Positions 9,371 through 19,376 are shown, counted from the first letter of the stretch. The stretch: 64,000 nucleotides of DNA from Prevotella melaninogenica (GCF_003609775.1 NZ_AP018049.1:62001-126000), one strand, 5' to 3'. Notes: generated from the letters alone by a model not told the origin. Translations and numbers: made by a program.

Positions 9371-10102
9371 ATGAAACAAATCTTTTATCTGCTATTGGCA
9401 GCTGTTCTGTTTGTTAGTAGTGTACAGGCACAGACACCAGCGATGAGTCGTCGGCAGGCTGCTGGGCGATCAATGGAACAGCAGGGATTGGTGAATATTA
9501 AGCATGTGGACCCTTCTATCAAGGTGGCTTTGATGTATGCTCGTACGGATAACTTCTGTAATCGGGTGCTTTATCATGACTTGCGTGATGCCTATGTGCT
9601 GCCCGCTTGTGCTGATGCATTGCGTAAGGCGCAGGCGGAATTGAAGCGTCGTCGTCCTGATTTGAGCCTTTGTATCTTCGATGCTACACGACCAATGAGC
9701 GTACAACAAACGATGTGGAATGCAGTGAAAGATACCCCAAAGTATTTCTATGTGTCTAATCCTGCGCACGGAGGAGGTATGCATAACTATGGAATGGCTG
9801 TAGATATCAGTATCTGTAAAGCCTCTTGGAGCGATGCAACATGGCGTGATGGTGCCACACGTTGTTTGATAGATACGATACCAATGGGTGTGAAGGTAGA
9901 CCACATGGGGATAGCCAGTCATATTGATAAAGAGGCTGATCTCGTTGCGCGTCGTCTTATCTCTCGTGAGGCATTAGCCAAGCGCCGCCTTCTTCGTGAG
10001 GTGATGAGTGCTGCTGGTTTCATGCCCTTACGTACCGAGTGGTGGCACTTCAACCTTTGTACAAGGGCTTGGGCAAAGAAGAATTTGAGGGTGGTGAGAT
10101 AA
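9371..10102 (+). CDS. D-alanyl-D-alanine dipeptidase (VanX-type, M15D), secreted
   Basis: A 243-residue zinc peptidase with a signal peptide (cleavage after VQA, leaving Gln-Thr-Pro). The zinc ligands of the M15 fold are present: His138 and Asp145 in HNYGMAVDI, and the EWWHF motif (Glu223, His226) near the C terminus. The segment IFDATRPMSVQQTMW matches the conserved Arg region of VanX-like enzymes. It should cleave D-Ala-D-Ala in the periplasm, probably for peptidoglycan turnover rather than glycopeptide resistance, since no vanH or vanA neighbour is present. The gap before it (9117-9370) shows nothing recognisable. Confidence 0.9.
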   Translation: MKQIFYLLLAAVLFVSSVQAQTPAMSRRQAAGRSMEQQGLVNIKHVDPSIKVALMYARTDNFCNRVLYHDLRDAYVLPACADALRKAQAELKRRRPDLSLCIFDATRPMSVQQTMWNAVKDTPKYFYVSNPAHGGGMHNYGMAVDISICKASWSDATWRDGATRCLIDTIPMGVKVDHMGIASHIDKEADLVARRLISREALAKRRLLREVMSAAGFMPLRTEWWHFNLCTRAWAKKNLRVVR

Positions 10103-10110
10103 AAAAAGAA

Positions 10111-10150
10111 GCCTCACCCCCGCCCCTCTCCGAATGGAGAGGGGAGTGAT
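10111..10150. repeat. R6 family GC-rich hairpin element, intergenic member of a pair
   Basis: CCTCACCCCCGCCCCTCTCC, a short loop and GGAGAGGGGAGTGA form a strong hairpin. An inverted relative lies at 10309-10348 inside the next coding sequence, so the two copies bracket the start of that gene. Confidence 0.7.
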
Positions 10151-10227
10151 TACCGACTTTGCTACAGTATTAGCATGGTAAGAATAATATCCTAAGAACT
10201 ATTATGGCAACACAACAATAGGATTAG

Positions 10228-11643
10228 ATGAAGCAAAAAAAGGATATAAGTCATTCAGAACTACCACTGCCAAGATATGTGCGGGACGTTCTAAGCAAAC
10301 ATAACATTTCACTCCCCTCTCCCCTCGGAGAGGGGACGGGGGTGAGGCTTCTTGCCCTCCAAGCCCACCGCTACCCTGATATTGATATGCCCTTCTTGCT
10401 CGACCAGTTGGCAGGATGGCAAATAGCACGCACGAAACTGCCGTCGTGGGCAGCAAATGAGGATATCATCTATCCACCGCATTTATCGATGGAACAGTGT
10501 TCAAGTGAGCAGACAGCGGAGTATAAGGCACGATTAGTAGCACGCCTTGTAGGAGTAGAGAACTTTGTAACGTCTGACCTTAATAACGATTGTAAAAGCC
10601 CTTTGGCAATTGAAGAAACTAAGCCTATGCCGCAACAAGCGTGTGCTCAGAAATTCAGGGAAGGTTCCTTCTGCGATCTAACAGGCGGCTTTGGAGTTGA
10701 TTTCTCCTTTATAGCGCATAGCTTCAAACGTGCTATTTATGTTGAACAGCAGGAGAATTTATGTGAATTGGCACGTCATAACTTCCATGCCTTAGGCTTA
10801 ACACAAGCAGAAGTGGTCAATGGTGACGGTACAGCTTACCTCCATCAGCTCGACCATGTGTCTGTGTTATTTCTCGATCCTGCCCGTCGCAATGAGCAAG
10901 GAGGTAAAACAGTGCTGATAAGTGATTGTACACCCGATGTCTTGGCATTGGAAGAAGAACTCTTAGAGAAGGCTGATACGGTTGTTATAAAGCTATCGCC
11001 AATGCTCGATTGGCATCGCGCAGTGGACGAACTCAATAGTTTGGGCAATGTTGTTCGTGAGGTTCATATTGTCTCTGTACGCAATGAATGTAAGGAGTTG
11101 CTGTTAGTATTGCAGAGAACGAAAGATGAAAAAGATGACAAGAGGGCTACGGAAAAAGCCCTACAAGTGTTCTGTGTGAATGATGAAAGTATCGTTTCTT
11201 ATTCTCTTGATGAAGCTTTAAGTACATCACAGCGGCTTCTTTCGGCTGTTCCTAAAGCTGGTCAGTATCTCTATGAGCCCAATGCTTCATTGATGAAAGC
11301 AGGCTGTTATGCTTTGCTAACTGCCCGTTATCCACTTTTAGCACTCAGTCTTAATTCTCATCTTTTTGTTTCTGAGGAGGCTATTGATGATTTCCCAGGA
11401 CGAAAGTTTGAGATAACAGCGGTTTCATCGTTCAATAAGAAGGAGCTACGACGCAGTTTATCGGGGATAGATAAAGCCAATATTGCCGTACGCAACTTCC
11501 CTATGAGTGTTGCAGATCTACGCAAACGATTAAAGATAAAAGAAGGAGGAAACGTCTACCTCTTTGCAACCACGGATGCAGAAAGCAATCACCTGCTTTT
11601 TGTTTGCAAGAAAACAGCGATACCAACTTGTGACTCTCAATAA
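10228..11643 (+). CDS. Class I SAM-dependent methyltransferase family protein with THUMP-like C terminus
   Basis: A 471-residue protein. The AdoMet-binding strand is DLTGGFGVDFSFIA (Asp150 onward), followed by an acidic strand end in YVEQQENL, a GDG turn and the LDPARRNEQGGK motif (about 216-227). The remainder matches a conserved Bacteroidales family annotated only as methyltransferase; an RNA substrate is plausible but unproven. Residues about 28-38 (SLPSPLGEGTG) are encoded by a copy of the GC-rich R6 repeat at 10309-10348, read in frame, that looks foreign to the family: conserved sequence resumes at VRLLALQAHRYPD. The codons downstream are normal, so the gene is probably functional with an N-terminal insertion. 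Confidence 0.8.
   Translation: MKQKKDISHSELPLPRYVRDVLSKHNISLPSPLGEGTGVRLLALQAHRYPDIDMPFLLDQLAGWQIARTKLPSWAANEDIIYPPHLSMEQCSSEQTAEYKARLVARLVGVENFVTSDLNNDCKSPLAIEETKPMPQQACAQKFREGSFCDLTGGFGVDFSFIAHSFKRAIYVEQQENLCELARHNFHALGLTQAEVVNGDGTAYLHQLDHVSVLFLDPARRNEQGGKTVLISDCTPDVLALEEELLEKADTVVIKLSPMLDWHRAVDELNSLGNVVREVHIVSVRNECKELLLVLQRTKDEKDDKRATEKALQVFCVNDESIVSYSLDEALSTSQRLLSAVPKAGQYLYEPNASLMKAGCYALLTARYPLLALSLNSHLFVSEEAIDDFPGRKFEITAVSSFNKKELRRSLSGIDKANIAVRNFPMSVADLRKRLKIKEGGNVYLFATTDAESNHLLFVCKKTAIPTCDSQ
10309..10348. repeat. R6 element inside the methyltransferase coding sequence, in frame
   Basis: CTCCCCTCTCCCCTC, then GGAGAGGGGACGGGGGTGAGG, is the inverted partner of 10111-10150. Its translation gives SPLGEGTGVR. 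It is 40 bp long, GC-rich and unlike the surrounding sequence. Confidence 0.75.
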
Positions 11644-11795
11644 ATTTACCTAACTTTGTAGTCTTTTCGTTGCGTAACAGAAGCTATGTTTTTTGTCCGC
11701 TGAATATGGCTGGTCAGACACTGTTTGGTTAATAGCATAACGACTTGTAAATAGAAATATATGATAAATAATTACCGATAAAACCTATTAAAACA

Positions 11796-13316
11796 ATGAA
11801 CAGGTATTTCAAAATGGTCATCGCTGCAGCGTTGATTGGTGTAACAACATCGGCTAATGCGATTGATCGTAAGACATTAGCGCAGTACGCTTCTTCGTTA
11901 CAAGGACTGAAGAAAGAGCAGTTAAAGGCAGCTTTACACAAGCTGATGGACAAGAAGAAAGTCTTACCATACGGTGGAGGTGGTAAAGGAACGTGGTGGG
12001 GATTCTGGTATTCAGACCGTGATCCGCAGACAAACGAGTGCTATAATCGTTATAGCGACAAGAAATTCTACTTTGAAAGCACGAATACTGGTAAGTCTAT
12101 TGCTGGTATGAATATCGAACATTCTTTCCCTAAGAGCTGGTGGGGTGGTCATAAGAATGATGCTTGGTGCGATCTCTATAACCTCTATCCATCCGATTCT
12201 CAGGCTAATAGCTCAAAGAGTAACTTTGTTATGGGCGTTGTTGTCAACGTTAAAGAAGAAGCTGGTGTGGGTTATGACAAGGTCGGAACGGGTTATGCTG
12301 ACGGCAGGCTTGTGAAGATGTGGGAGCCGGGCGACCGTTTCAAGGGCGAATTCTCACGTAGTTATATGTATATGGCTACTACCTATCAGAACTTAAGCTT
12401 TGTTTCAGAAGGTGCCAATCAATTGCAGACGGGAGCTTATCCAACGCTGAAAAAGTGGTCATCAGACCTCTTCCGCCAGTGGAGTAAGAATGACCGTGTT
12501 GACGAGATGGAAATCAAACGTAACGAAGCTGTCTATAAAATTCAGGGCAATCGTAACCTTTTCATCGACTATCCTAACCTTGCTGAGTACGTATGGGGTG
12601 ATAGTATGGATGTGGAGTTTAATCCTAATTATGCTATAACAACCGCTTCAGACGATGCACGATACACAAGCGTGATAGTTCCTGAAGACCCAGTAACGCC
12701 AGACGATCCGCAGGTAACACCGCAGGGTGGAACTTTCGTAAAGACAACAACAGTCCCCGTGTCAGGCAAGCGTTATGTTCTTGTAGCTAAAACTGGTAGC
12801 AATTTCGTTATAGCATCTACTTTGAAGGGTAAGAATTTTGGCTATCTGCCAACAAAGGGCATCACTGATAATAATGAAAAGGTGAATGTTGCTGATGACC
12901 AGTCGGTTCTTACTTTGGAGCAGGGAACAACAGGTTTCTATATCAAGGATGCTAACGACAAGTATTTCGGACAGGAGGATAAGTACAAGACCGTTCAGTT
13001 TGTGACTAAAGATAAGGCGGTAGAGTGGACACTGGAGCCAAAGGCTGATGGTACATTTACTATCACCGCCTCTACGGGTCACGTACTTCAGTACGATACC
13101 AAATATAAGACATTTGGTGCCTACAAGCCTGCTTCAACTAATGGAATCTATCCAATGCTCTACGTAGAGGACACGACAGCAGGGATTGGAACCGTATGGA
13201 CTGTAACAATCACTGATGATGCTGTTTATAACTTGCAGGGTGTTCGTATGCCAGCTGATGCACAACTCGCACCTGGTATCTATATCCGTGGTGGTAAGAA
13301 GTTTATTGTGAGATAA
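11796..13316 (+). CDS. Secreted endonuclease I family nuclease with type IX secretion C-terminal signal
   Basis: A 506-residue exported nuclease. The signal peptide ends at about residue 23 (TSANA, then Ile-Asp). The endonuclease I (EndA/NucM) domain spans about 55-270: RYSDKKFYF, then the His-Me finger MNIEHSFPKSWWGG with catalytic His109, and a CDLYNLYPSD segment. A Pro/Asp-rich linker (about 292-310) joins a beta-rich domain (about 315-460). The last 35 residues (VYNLQGVRM ... APGIYIRGGKKFIVR) are a type A type IX sorting domain, so the protein should cross the outer membrane and be surface-bound or released. A role in degrading extracellular DNA is likely. A hairpin terminator follows at 13355. 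Confidence 0.88.
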   Translation: MNRYFKMVIAAALIGVTTSANAIDRKTLAQYASSLQGLKKEQLKAALHKLMDKKKVLPYGGGGKGTWWGFWYSDRDPQTNECYNRYSDKKFYFESTNTGKSIAGMNIEHSFPKSWWGGHKNDAWCDLYNLYPSDSQANSSKSNFVMGVVVNVKEEAGVGYDKVGTGYADGRLVKMWEPGDRFKGEFSRSYMYMATTYQNLSFVSEGANQLQTGAYPTLKKWSSDLFRQWSKNDRVDEMEIKRNEAVYKIQGNRNLFIDYPNLAEYVWGDSMDVEFNPNYAITTASDDARYTSVIVPEDPVTPDDPQVTPQGGTFVKTTTVPVSGKRYVLVAKTGSNFVIASTLKGKNFGYLPTKGITDNNEKVNVADDQSVLTLEQGTTGFYIKDANDKYFGQEDKYKTVQFVTKDKAVEWTLEPKADGTFTITASTGHVLQYDTKYKTFGAYKPASTNGIYPMLYVEDTTAGIGTVWTVTITDDAVYNLQGVRMPADAQLAPGIYIRGGKKFIVR

Positions 13317-13354
13317 ATAATCCAGAATAATAAGCGAAGTTATTGATAATAAAT

Positions 13355-13399
13355 GGCTTCATAATTCCTTGTGAAAAGGGGGATTATGAAGCCTTTTTT
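13355..13399 (+). terminator. Intrinsic terminator after the secreted nuclease
   Basis: An 11-bp stem GGCTTCATAAT with ATTATGAAGCC is followed by a run of T. Confidence 0.85.
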
Positions 13400-13461
13400 A
13401 ATGGTCGAATGATAATATCTTGTAGATTTGATAAGGCTGAACAACTTTTCTGTTGACGTCA

Positions 13462-13560
13462 GACACATATAGTGCGAATGGTTAGCACGAGTGGTGCGAA
13501 TGGTTAGCACGAGTGGTGCGGATGCTTAGCACGTGTGGTGCGGATGCCTAACACGAGTCC
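13462..13560 (-). repeat. R1 family: 22-bp-period array (copy 2, opposite orientation)
   Basis: Units start at 13462, 13484, 13506, 13528 and 13550, a strict 22-bp step. Read on the minus strand the cores are GCACCACTCGTGC and GCACCACACGTGC followed by TAA, matching the 2401 array in plan. The gap 13317-13681 otherwise holds only the terminator upstream and the promoter of the next gene. Confidence 0.85.
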
Positions 13561-13608
13561 TTATGACTGAGTAGTAGGGTAGTGATAGTCAATAAAAAGG
13601 AGCGTAAA

Positions 13609-13640
13609 TTTGCCAATCTACCTTTTTTTTAGTACTTTTG
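13609..13640 (+). promoter_or_regulatory. Promoter of the GNAT-like gene
   Basis: TTTG at 13609-13612 and TACTTTTG at 13633-13640 with a 20-bp spacer; the start codon at 13682 is about 35 nt past the predicted start of transcription. Confidence 0.7.
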
Positions 13641-13681
13641 CACGTTTAAGATTAGGAAAATAACGAAATTAAAAATACTAA

Positions 13682-14830
13682 ATGTCATCAGTTCAGATAA
13701 AGAGAGTAGAAACGAAGAAAGACCTAAAGGATTTCATTGAGTTTCATTATGATCTCTACGAGGGCGATCCTTATGATGCCCCAAACCTCTATAGCGATGA
13801 GTTGAATACGCTGTCAAGAGACAAGAATGCTGCTTTTGACTTCTGCGAAGCTGAGTATTTCCTCGCCTTGAAAGAGGGGAAAGTGGTGGGGCGTGTAGCT
13901 GCCATCATCAATCATAAGGCAAACGAAAAATGGGAAAAGAAGGATGTTCGCTTCGGTTGGATAGACTTCATTGACGATATCGAAGTGTCAAATGCTCTGT
14001 TGAAGGCTGTTGAAGACTACGGCAAAGAGAAGGGCATGACCTCTATTGTAGGTCCACTTGGTTTCACAGATATGGACCCAGAGGGTATGTTGACATGGGG
14101 CTTTGATCAGCTCGGTACAATGGCAACCATTTACAACTACGATTATTATCCAAAGCACATGGAGAAACTTGGTGGCTGGGAGAAGGATAATGACTATGTA
14201 GAGTATCGTCTTGATGTTCCAGAAACAGCTCCAGAGAAATACACTAAGATTGCAGAGATGGTGGAGAAACGTTATAATCTCCATGCGCGTAAGCTGACCA
14301 AGAAGGAAATTTTCGAGGGTGGTTATGGCAAGAAACTCTTTGACTTAATCAATGTGACTTACTCTCATCTCTATGGCTTCTCAGAGTTAACAGATCGCCA
14401 GATAGACCAGTATGTAAAGATGTATTTCCCACTTGCCGACCTTGATCTCATCACTGTTATTGAGGATGGCAATAAGGATAACCAGTTAGTTGGTCTTGCT
14501 ATTACGATTCCATCACTGACACGTGCTTTGCAGAAGTGTCGTCGTGGACGCCTATTCCCATTCGGATGGTGGCATTTGTTACGTGCAATAAAGTTCCATA
14601 AGACAGAAGTAGTAGACCTTCTTTTGATAGGTGTTCTGCCAGAATATCGTTCAAAGGGAGCGAATGCACTTGTCTTCGCTGACCTCATTCCACGTTATGT
14701 GAAGTACGGCTTCAAGTGGGGTGAAACGCACGTGGAGATGGAAACCAACGAAAGCGTACAGAGCCAGTGGGGACCATTAGACCCAATTATGCATAAGAAG
14801 CGTAGATGCTATAGGAAGTCGATTGGGTGA
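13682..14830 (+). CDS. GNAT-fold N-acetyltransferase-like protein
   Basis: A 382-residue soluble protein without signal peptide. Two regions look like acetyltransferase folds: the N-terminal half (YFLALKEGKVVGRVAAIIN, about 60-80) and a C-terminal half with VVDLLLIGVLPEYRSKGANAL, a pattern resembling the acetyl-CoA pyrophosphate loop (R/Q-x-x-G-x-A). The middle has VGPLGFTDMDPEGML. This is a conserved Bacteroidales family of unknown substrate. It has its own promoter and is followed by parE after 186 bp. The substrate cannot be named from the sequence. Confidence 0.7.
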   Translation: MSSVQIKRVETKKDLKDFIEFHYDLYEGDPYDAPNLYSDELNTLSRDKNAAFDFCEAEYFLALKEGKVVGRVAAIINHKANEKWEKKDVRFGWIDFIDDIEVSNALLKAVEDYGKEKGMTSIVGPLGFTDMDPEGMLTWGFDQLGTMATIYNYDYYPKHMEKLGGWEKDNDYVEYRLDVPETAPEKYTKIAEMVEKRYNLHARKLTKKEIFEGGYGKKLFDLINVTYSHLYGFSELTDRQIDQYVKMYFPLADLDLITVIEDGNKDNQLVGLAITIPSLTRALQKCRRGRLFPFGWWHLLRAIKFHKTEVVDLLLIGVLPEYRSKGANALVFADLIPRYVKYGFKWGETHVEMETNESVQSQWGPLDPIMHKKRRCYRKSIG

Positions 14831-15015
14831 TGGGTGTTGAATGTTGGGTGTTGATGAATAGTTTTATCATGTGTTCTTTCTATATTTTCACGTGTTTCTT
14901 CTATTTCAACACCTAATTACTCATTAATGAACACTCAATATCATTAAATAGTCAAGCCCTTATTACCTAATAATTAACCCTCAATAACCAATCATTCACA
15001 GTCAATAACCCAGCA
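14826..15015. repeat. Degenerate GGGTGTTG / CAACACCC-type inverted repeat region
   Basis: GGTGATGGGTGTTGAATG and GGGTGTTGATG lie just after the GNAT stop, with TCAACACC at 14908 and AATAACCCAGCAC before parE as loosely complementary counterparts. A similar arrangement occurs at 27179-27330. It is low-complexity and poorly bounded. Confidence 0.45.
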
Positions 15016-15016
15016 C

Positions 15017-16975
15017 ATGGATAAATCAACAGCAACCAACCCTCAATCCTCAACACCCGTATCTTACACCGATGATAATATCCGACATCTATCGGATATG
15101 GAGCATGTACGTACTCGTCCAGGTATGTATATTGGTCGTTTGGGCGATGGAAAGTTGCCTGAAGATGGTATTTATGTACTCTTGAAGGAGGTCATTGATA
15201 ACTCTATTGACGAGTTTAAGATGAATGCTGGCGACCGCATTGAGATTGATGTGGAGGATAACCTTCGTGTTAGTGTACGCGACTATGGTCGTGGTATTCC
15301 ACAAGGAAAGCTTGTTGAGGCTGTGTCAGTACTGAATACGGGTGGTAAGTATGACTCTAAGGCATTTAAGAAGAGTGTCGGCTTGAATGGTGTCGGTATC
15401 AAAGCGGTTAACGCTCTTAGCTCTCGTTTTGAGGTGAAGAGCTTCCGTGATGGTAAAGTACGTGAGCTTTCGTTTGAGAAGGGTAATATTCAAAGCGACA
15501 AAACAAAGAAGTCTGCGGATGAAAATGGTACTTACATCTACTTTGAACCAGATGCTACTCTCTTTAAGAATTATAGCTTCCATGATGATATCGTGGAAGA
15601 GATGCTCCGTAACTATACCTATCTAAACACCGGATTGACCATTATGTACAATGGTCGTCGTATACTTAGTCGACATGGTTTGAAGGACCTTTTGACTGAT
15701 AATATGACCGTTGATCCATTGTATCCTATTGTTCACATGAAGGGAGAGGATATTGAAATCGCTTTCACTCATACCAATCAATATGGCGAGGAGTATTACT
15801 CTTTCGTGAATGGTCAGCATACAACGCAGGGCGGTACACACCAGACAGCCTTCAAGGAGCATATTGCCAAGACAATAAAAGAGTTCTTCGGCAAGTATGA
15901 GTATGGTGACATTCGTAACGGATTAGTAGCTGCTATCGCTGTAAACGTTGAGGAACCAGTGTTTGAATCACAGACAAAGATTAAGTTAGGTTCTACACAG
16001 ATGTCACCTGATGGTGAGTCTATCAATAAGTATGTGGGCGACTTTATCAAGACAAACGTTGATAACTACCTCCATATACATAAGGAAGACTTCACCGATA
16101 TACTTGAGAATAAAATCAAGGAGACCGAACGAGAGCGTAAGGCAATGGCTGGTGTTACGAAGTTGGCACGCGAGAGAGCGAAGAAAGCCAACCTCCATAA
16201 CCGTAAGTTGCGTGACTGTCGTGTACACTATTGTGACGTAAAGAACAATCGAAAGGAGGAGAGTTCAATCTTTATTACAGAGGGAGATTCAGCCAGCGGA
16301 AGTATCACTAAGAGTCGTGATGTCAACACACAAGCAGTCTTCTCATTGCGTGGTAAGCCGCTAAACTGCTTTGGTTTGACAAAGAAGGTGGTGTATGAGA
16401 ATGAGGAGTTTAACCTCCTTCAGGCTGCACTTGATATTGAGGACGGACTCGATTCACTGCGTTATAACAAAGTGATAGTGGCAACGGATGCCGATGTTGA
16501 CGGTATGCATATCCGCTTATTGATAATCACCTTCTTCCTTCAGTTCTTCCCAGAGTTGATTAAGAAGGGGCATGTATATGTCCTTCAAACACCACTCTTC
16601 CGTGTTCGTAACCGTCGAACAAAGATTAAGAACAAAGAAGTAATTGCTGAGGCTGACGCTCGTCGTGCGAAAGGTGAGAAGAAGAACGATTTTATTACAC
16701 GCTATTGTTATTCAGAGGAGGAGCGTATCGCTGCTATCAGTGAGCTTGGACCAGATCCAGAAATCACTCGATTCAAGGGTCTTGGTGAGATTTCTCCTGA
16801 CGAATTTGCCCATTTCATTGGTCCAGATATGCGTTTAGAGCAGGTTACCTTACATAAGAATGACCAGGTAGCTAAGCTCTTGGAGTATTATATGGGTAAG
16901 AACACGATGGAGCGTCAGAACTTCATTATTGACAACCTCGTTATCGAAGAGGATCTTCCTGACGTGGAAGAATAA
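15017..16975 (+). CDS. parE: DNA topoisomerase IV subunit B
   Basis: A 652-residue type IIA topoisomerase ATPase/TOPRIM subunit. The GHKL ATPase domain (about 20-240) has [18 protein letters not shown] and [15 protein letters not shown]. The transducer domain follows, then TOPRIM with EGDSASGSI (Glu422) and [10 protein letters not shown] (491-493) as metal ligands, and the RFKGLGE region near the C terminus. The form matches the ParE of Bacteroidetes rather than GyrB, from the shorter TOPRIM region and the KSVGLNGVG signature. ParC is not in the window. It relaxes and decatenates chromosomes after replication. The S41 protease gene follows 168 bp downstream. Confidence 0.88.
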   Translation: MDKSTATNPQSSTPVSYTDDNIRHLSDMEHVRTRPGMYIGRLGDGKLPEDGIYVLLKEVIDNSIDEFKMNAGDRIEIDVEDNLRVSVRDYGRGIPQGKLVEAVSVLNTGGKYDSKAFKKSVGLNGVGIKAVNALSSRFEVKSFRDGKVRELSFEKGNIQSDKTKKSADENGTYIYFEPDATLFKNYSFHDDIVEEMLRNYTYLNTGLTIMYNGRRILSRHGLKDLLTDNMTVDPLYPIVHMKGEDIEIAFTHTNQYGEEYYSFVNGQHTTQGGTHQTAFKEHIAKTIKEFFGKYEYGDIRNGLVAAIAVNVEEPVFESQTKIKLGSTQMSPDGESINKYVGDFIKTNVDNYLHIHKEDFTDILENKIKETERERKAMAGVTKLARERAKKANLHNRKLRDCRVHYCDVKNNRKEESSIFITEGDSASGSITKSRDVNTQAVFSLRGKPLNCFGLTKKVVYENEEFNLLQAALDIEDGLDSLRYNKVIVATDADVDGMHIRLLIITFFLQFFPELIKKGHVYVLQTPLFRVRNRRTKIKNKEVIAEADARRAKGEKKNDFITRYCYSEEERIAAISELGPDPEITRFKGLGEISPDEFAHFIGPDMRLEQVTLHKNDQVAKLLEYYMGKNTMERQNFIIDNLVIEEDLPDVEE

Positions 16976-17143
16976 TAAAGAAAGTCGGTAAAAGGGATAG
17001 AATTTCCAAATGATGTCCGTACGATTGTTGGTACATCTGTGAATAATATAAATTAATTTGGCGAGCAAACGGAAGGCTCTAAAGAGGCTTTTTATTGCTT
17101 TATTCAATCGTATAACAAAGCTATTAAATTATAAAATTAGGAT

Positions 17144-18712
17144 ATGAGCAAGTATATTTATCTTTTACTGTTTAACTTTATTACGCTTTTACCTTTGTCG
17201 GCACAGCAGGGTAGCGATTCTCCTTTGCGGAAGTTGCAGTTGGCAGAGATGGCAATTAAGAACTTCTATGTGGACTCTGTGAACGAGCAGAAGTTGGCGG
17301 AGGATGCTATCAGGGGTATGCTCGAGAAGCTTGACCCACATTCTACTTACACCGATGCAAAGGAAACCAAAGCGATGAACGAACCATTGCAGGGCGACTT
17401 TGAGGGTATTGGTGTACAGTTTAATATGATTGAGGATACACTTGTCGTTATCCAACCTGTTGTCAACGGACCATCTCAGAAGGTGGGCATCCTTGCTGGC
17501 GACCGTATCGTCAGTGTGAACGACTCTACTATCGCTGGTGTGAAGATGGCACGTATCGATATCATGAAGATGCTTCGTGGTAAGAAGGGTACGAAAGTGA
17601 AGTTGGGTGTTGTACGTCGTGGTGTGAAAGGTGTGTTGACCTTTGTTGTTACACGTGCTAAGATACCTATTCATACCATCAATGCTTCTTATATGATTCG
17701 TCCTAATGTAGGTTATATCCGAATTGAAAGCTTCGGAATGAAGACCCATGACGAGTTTATGTCGGCTGTTGACTCACTGAAAAAGAAAGGAATGAAGACC
17801 CTACTTCTGGACCTACAAGACAACGGTGGAGGTTATCTTCAGTCTGCTGTTCAGATATCAAATGAGTTCCTCAAGGACAATGACATGATTGTTTACACCG
17901 AAGGACGTCGTGCTCGTCGCCAGAATTTCAAGGCAATTGGCAACGGACGTTTGCAGGATGTAAAGGTTTATGTAATGGTGAACGAGCTTTCGGCTTCGGC
18001 TGCTGAGATTGTCACTGGTGCTATTCAAGATAATGACCGTGGAACGGTTGTTGGTCGTAGAACCTTTGGTAAGGGACTTGTACAGCGTCCGTTCGACCTT
18101 CCTGATGATAGTATGATTCGTCTGACGATAGCCCATTACTATACGCCAAGCGGTCGTTGTATTCAGAAGCCTTATACAAAGGGCGACCTGAAGGATTATG
18201 AGATGGATATCGAGAAACGATTTAAGCATGGTGAGTTGACCAATCCAGACAGTATTCAATTCTCTGATTCTTTGAAGTATTACACCATCCGCAAGCATCG
18301 TGTTGTCTATGGTGGCGGTGGTATTATGCCTGATTACTTCGTTCCACTTGATACCGCAAAGTTCACACGTTATCATCGTATGTTGGCAACAAAGAGTATT
18401 ATCATCAATGCATATTTGAAGTATGCTGATGCGAATCGTCAGACTTTGAAGGCGCAATACAGCTCGTTTGACGCGTTTAATAAGGGTTATGTGGTACCGC
18501 AGTCGTTACTCGATGAAATTGTGGCAGAGGGTAAGAAAGAAAAGGTAGAGCCTAAGGATGCTGCCGAATTAAAGGAAACACTTCCTCATATAGCTTTACA
18601 ACTAAAGGCTCTTACTGCCCGTGATATCTGGGATATGAACGAGTATTTCCGTATATGGAATGAGCAGAGTGATATTGTCACCAAAGCTGTTGAACTTGCT
18701 ACGGGTAAATAG
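17144..18712 (+). CDS. S41 family C-terminal processing peptidase
   Basis: A 522-residue periplasmic serine protease with a signal peptide (LPLSA cleavage, Gln-Gln at the mature end). An N-terminal cap is followed by a PDZ domain (about 90-165, GIGVQFNMIEDTLVV ... GILAGDRIVSVND). The catalytic dyad is Ser285 (NELSASAAEI) and Lys310 (RTFGKGLVQ), 25 residues apart as in the family. A C-terminal helical extension of about 120 residues follows. It should trim C termini of envelope proteins. It lies downstream of parE, an arrangement shared by other Bacteroidales, and ends before a terminator. Confidence 0.92.
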   Translation: MSKYIYLLLFNFITLLPLSAQQGSDSPLRKLQLAEMAIKNFYVDSVNEQKLAEDAIRGMLEKLDPHSTYTDAKETKAMNEPLQGDFEGIGVQFNMIEDTLVVIQPVVNGPSQKVGILAGDRIVSVNDSTIAGVKMARIDIMKMLRGKKGTKVKLGVVRRGVKGVLTFVVTRAKIPIHTINASYMIRPNVGYIRIESFGMKTHDEFMSAVDSLKKKGMKTLLLDLQDNGGGYLQSAVQISNEFLKDNDMIVYTEGRRARRQNFKAIGNGRLQDVKVYVMVNELSASAAEIVTGAIQDNDRGTVVGRRTFGKGLVQRPFDLPDDSMIRLTIAHYYTPSGRCIQKPYTKGDLKDYEMDIEKRFKHGELTNPDSIQFSDSLKYYTIRKHRVVYGGGGIMPDYFVPLDTAKFTRYHRMLATKSIIINAYLKYADANRQTLKAQYSSFDAFNKGYVVPQSLLDEIVAEGKKEKVEPKDAAELKETLPHIALQLKALTARDIWDMNEYFRIWNEQSDIVTKAVELATGK

Positions 18713-18794
18713 AAAGGCTGCATCATACGCTCTTTTAAAGGGTTTAGTCTGTTTTGTAATATAGCCTTGTTTGGCTAATAATATAAGAAAAAGT

Positions 18795-18826
18795 GCTTAA
18801 TTGGACTTCCAATTAAGCCCTTTTTT
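18795..18826 (+). terminator. Intrinsic terminator of the S41 peptidase gene
   Basis: Perfect 10-bp stem GCTTAATTGG / CCAATTAAGC with loop ACTT, then CCTTTTTTG. The left arm plus loop (GTGCTTAATTGGACTTC) is identical to the first unit of the R3 repeats at 43418 and 55158. Confidence 0.88.
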
Positions 18827-18999
18827 GTTTCTATCTAAACCCCAATTAGCCGTTAGAGTCTAAACAGATTTTATTTTATTATCGAACAGACTGGGGTAAA
18901 TTATCCCTATAATTACTCTGCAACTTAGACTAACTCACACGTAAATTTATAAGTTATTCTCCATCACAATACATCTTTTTCACAGAGAGCTAAGCCTCC

Positions 19000-19065
19000 G
19001 CACAACATGTGCTAAGCCTCCACACCATACGTGCTAATGCTCCGCACATCACGTGCGGAGCATGA
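19000..19065 (+). repeat. R1 family: 22-bp-period array (copy 3)
   Basis: Cores GCACAACATGTGC, ACACCATACGTGC and GCACATCACGTGC start at 19000, 19022 and 19044. The first two are followed by TAAGCCTCC or TAATGCTCC as in copy 1. A decayed unit precedes it. Confidence 0.82.
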
Positions 19066-19145
19066 ATAGATAGCTTATAAGTAATGCTAAGCACGGCAAG
19101 ACGAGGTTTGTTAAGTCCTAATACTATTCCTTTCTCTTGTTTAGC

Positions 19146-19267
19146 CTAAATCAGTCATCATAGCATAAACATATTTTTGTTTTGCTGTCGTGCAGATTAA
19201 ACTGTCTTTGCAACGCAGGCGTAGCGAACAACGTCAAGTTACAAAGATAGACAAGATGTCGAAAAGA
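19146..19267 (-). repeat. R5 family dispersed element (copy 1)
   Basis: The reverse complement contains GTAACTTGACGT, CGCTACGC and TGCGTT in the order seen at 54500-54620, with flanking ATCTTGT and AAATATGTTTA blocks also shared. This copy is in the opposite orientation and its outer stems have decayed. Confidence 0.7.
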
Positions 19268-19376
19268 AATTAAAGCTGTAGGAAACAATACTCAAAGTAA
19301 GAATTATGAATATTGTGGTCTAATGATTGATTTGGATTTAGATATGGCTTTTGACAAAGAAGAGCAGATAAACAAT

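Noticed and set aside
9113-9379. Minus-strand coding sequence in the gap before the VanX-type gene
   Set aside because: It lacks a recognisable domain, overlaps both neighbouring coding ends and has no promoter.
9371-10102. Vancomycin resistance gene
   Set aside because: VanX-type dipeptidases are common in peptidoglycan turnover, and no vanHA or regulator genes are adjacent.
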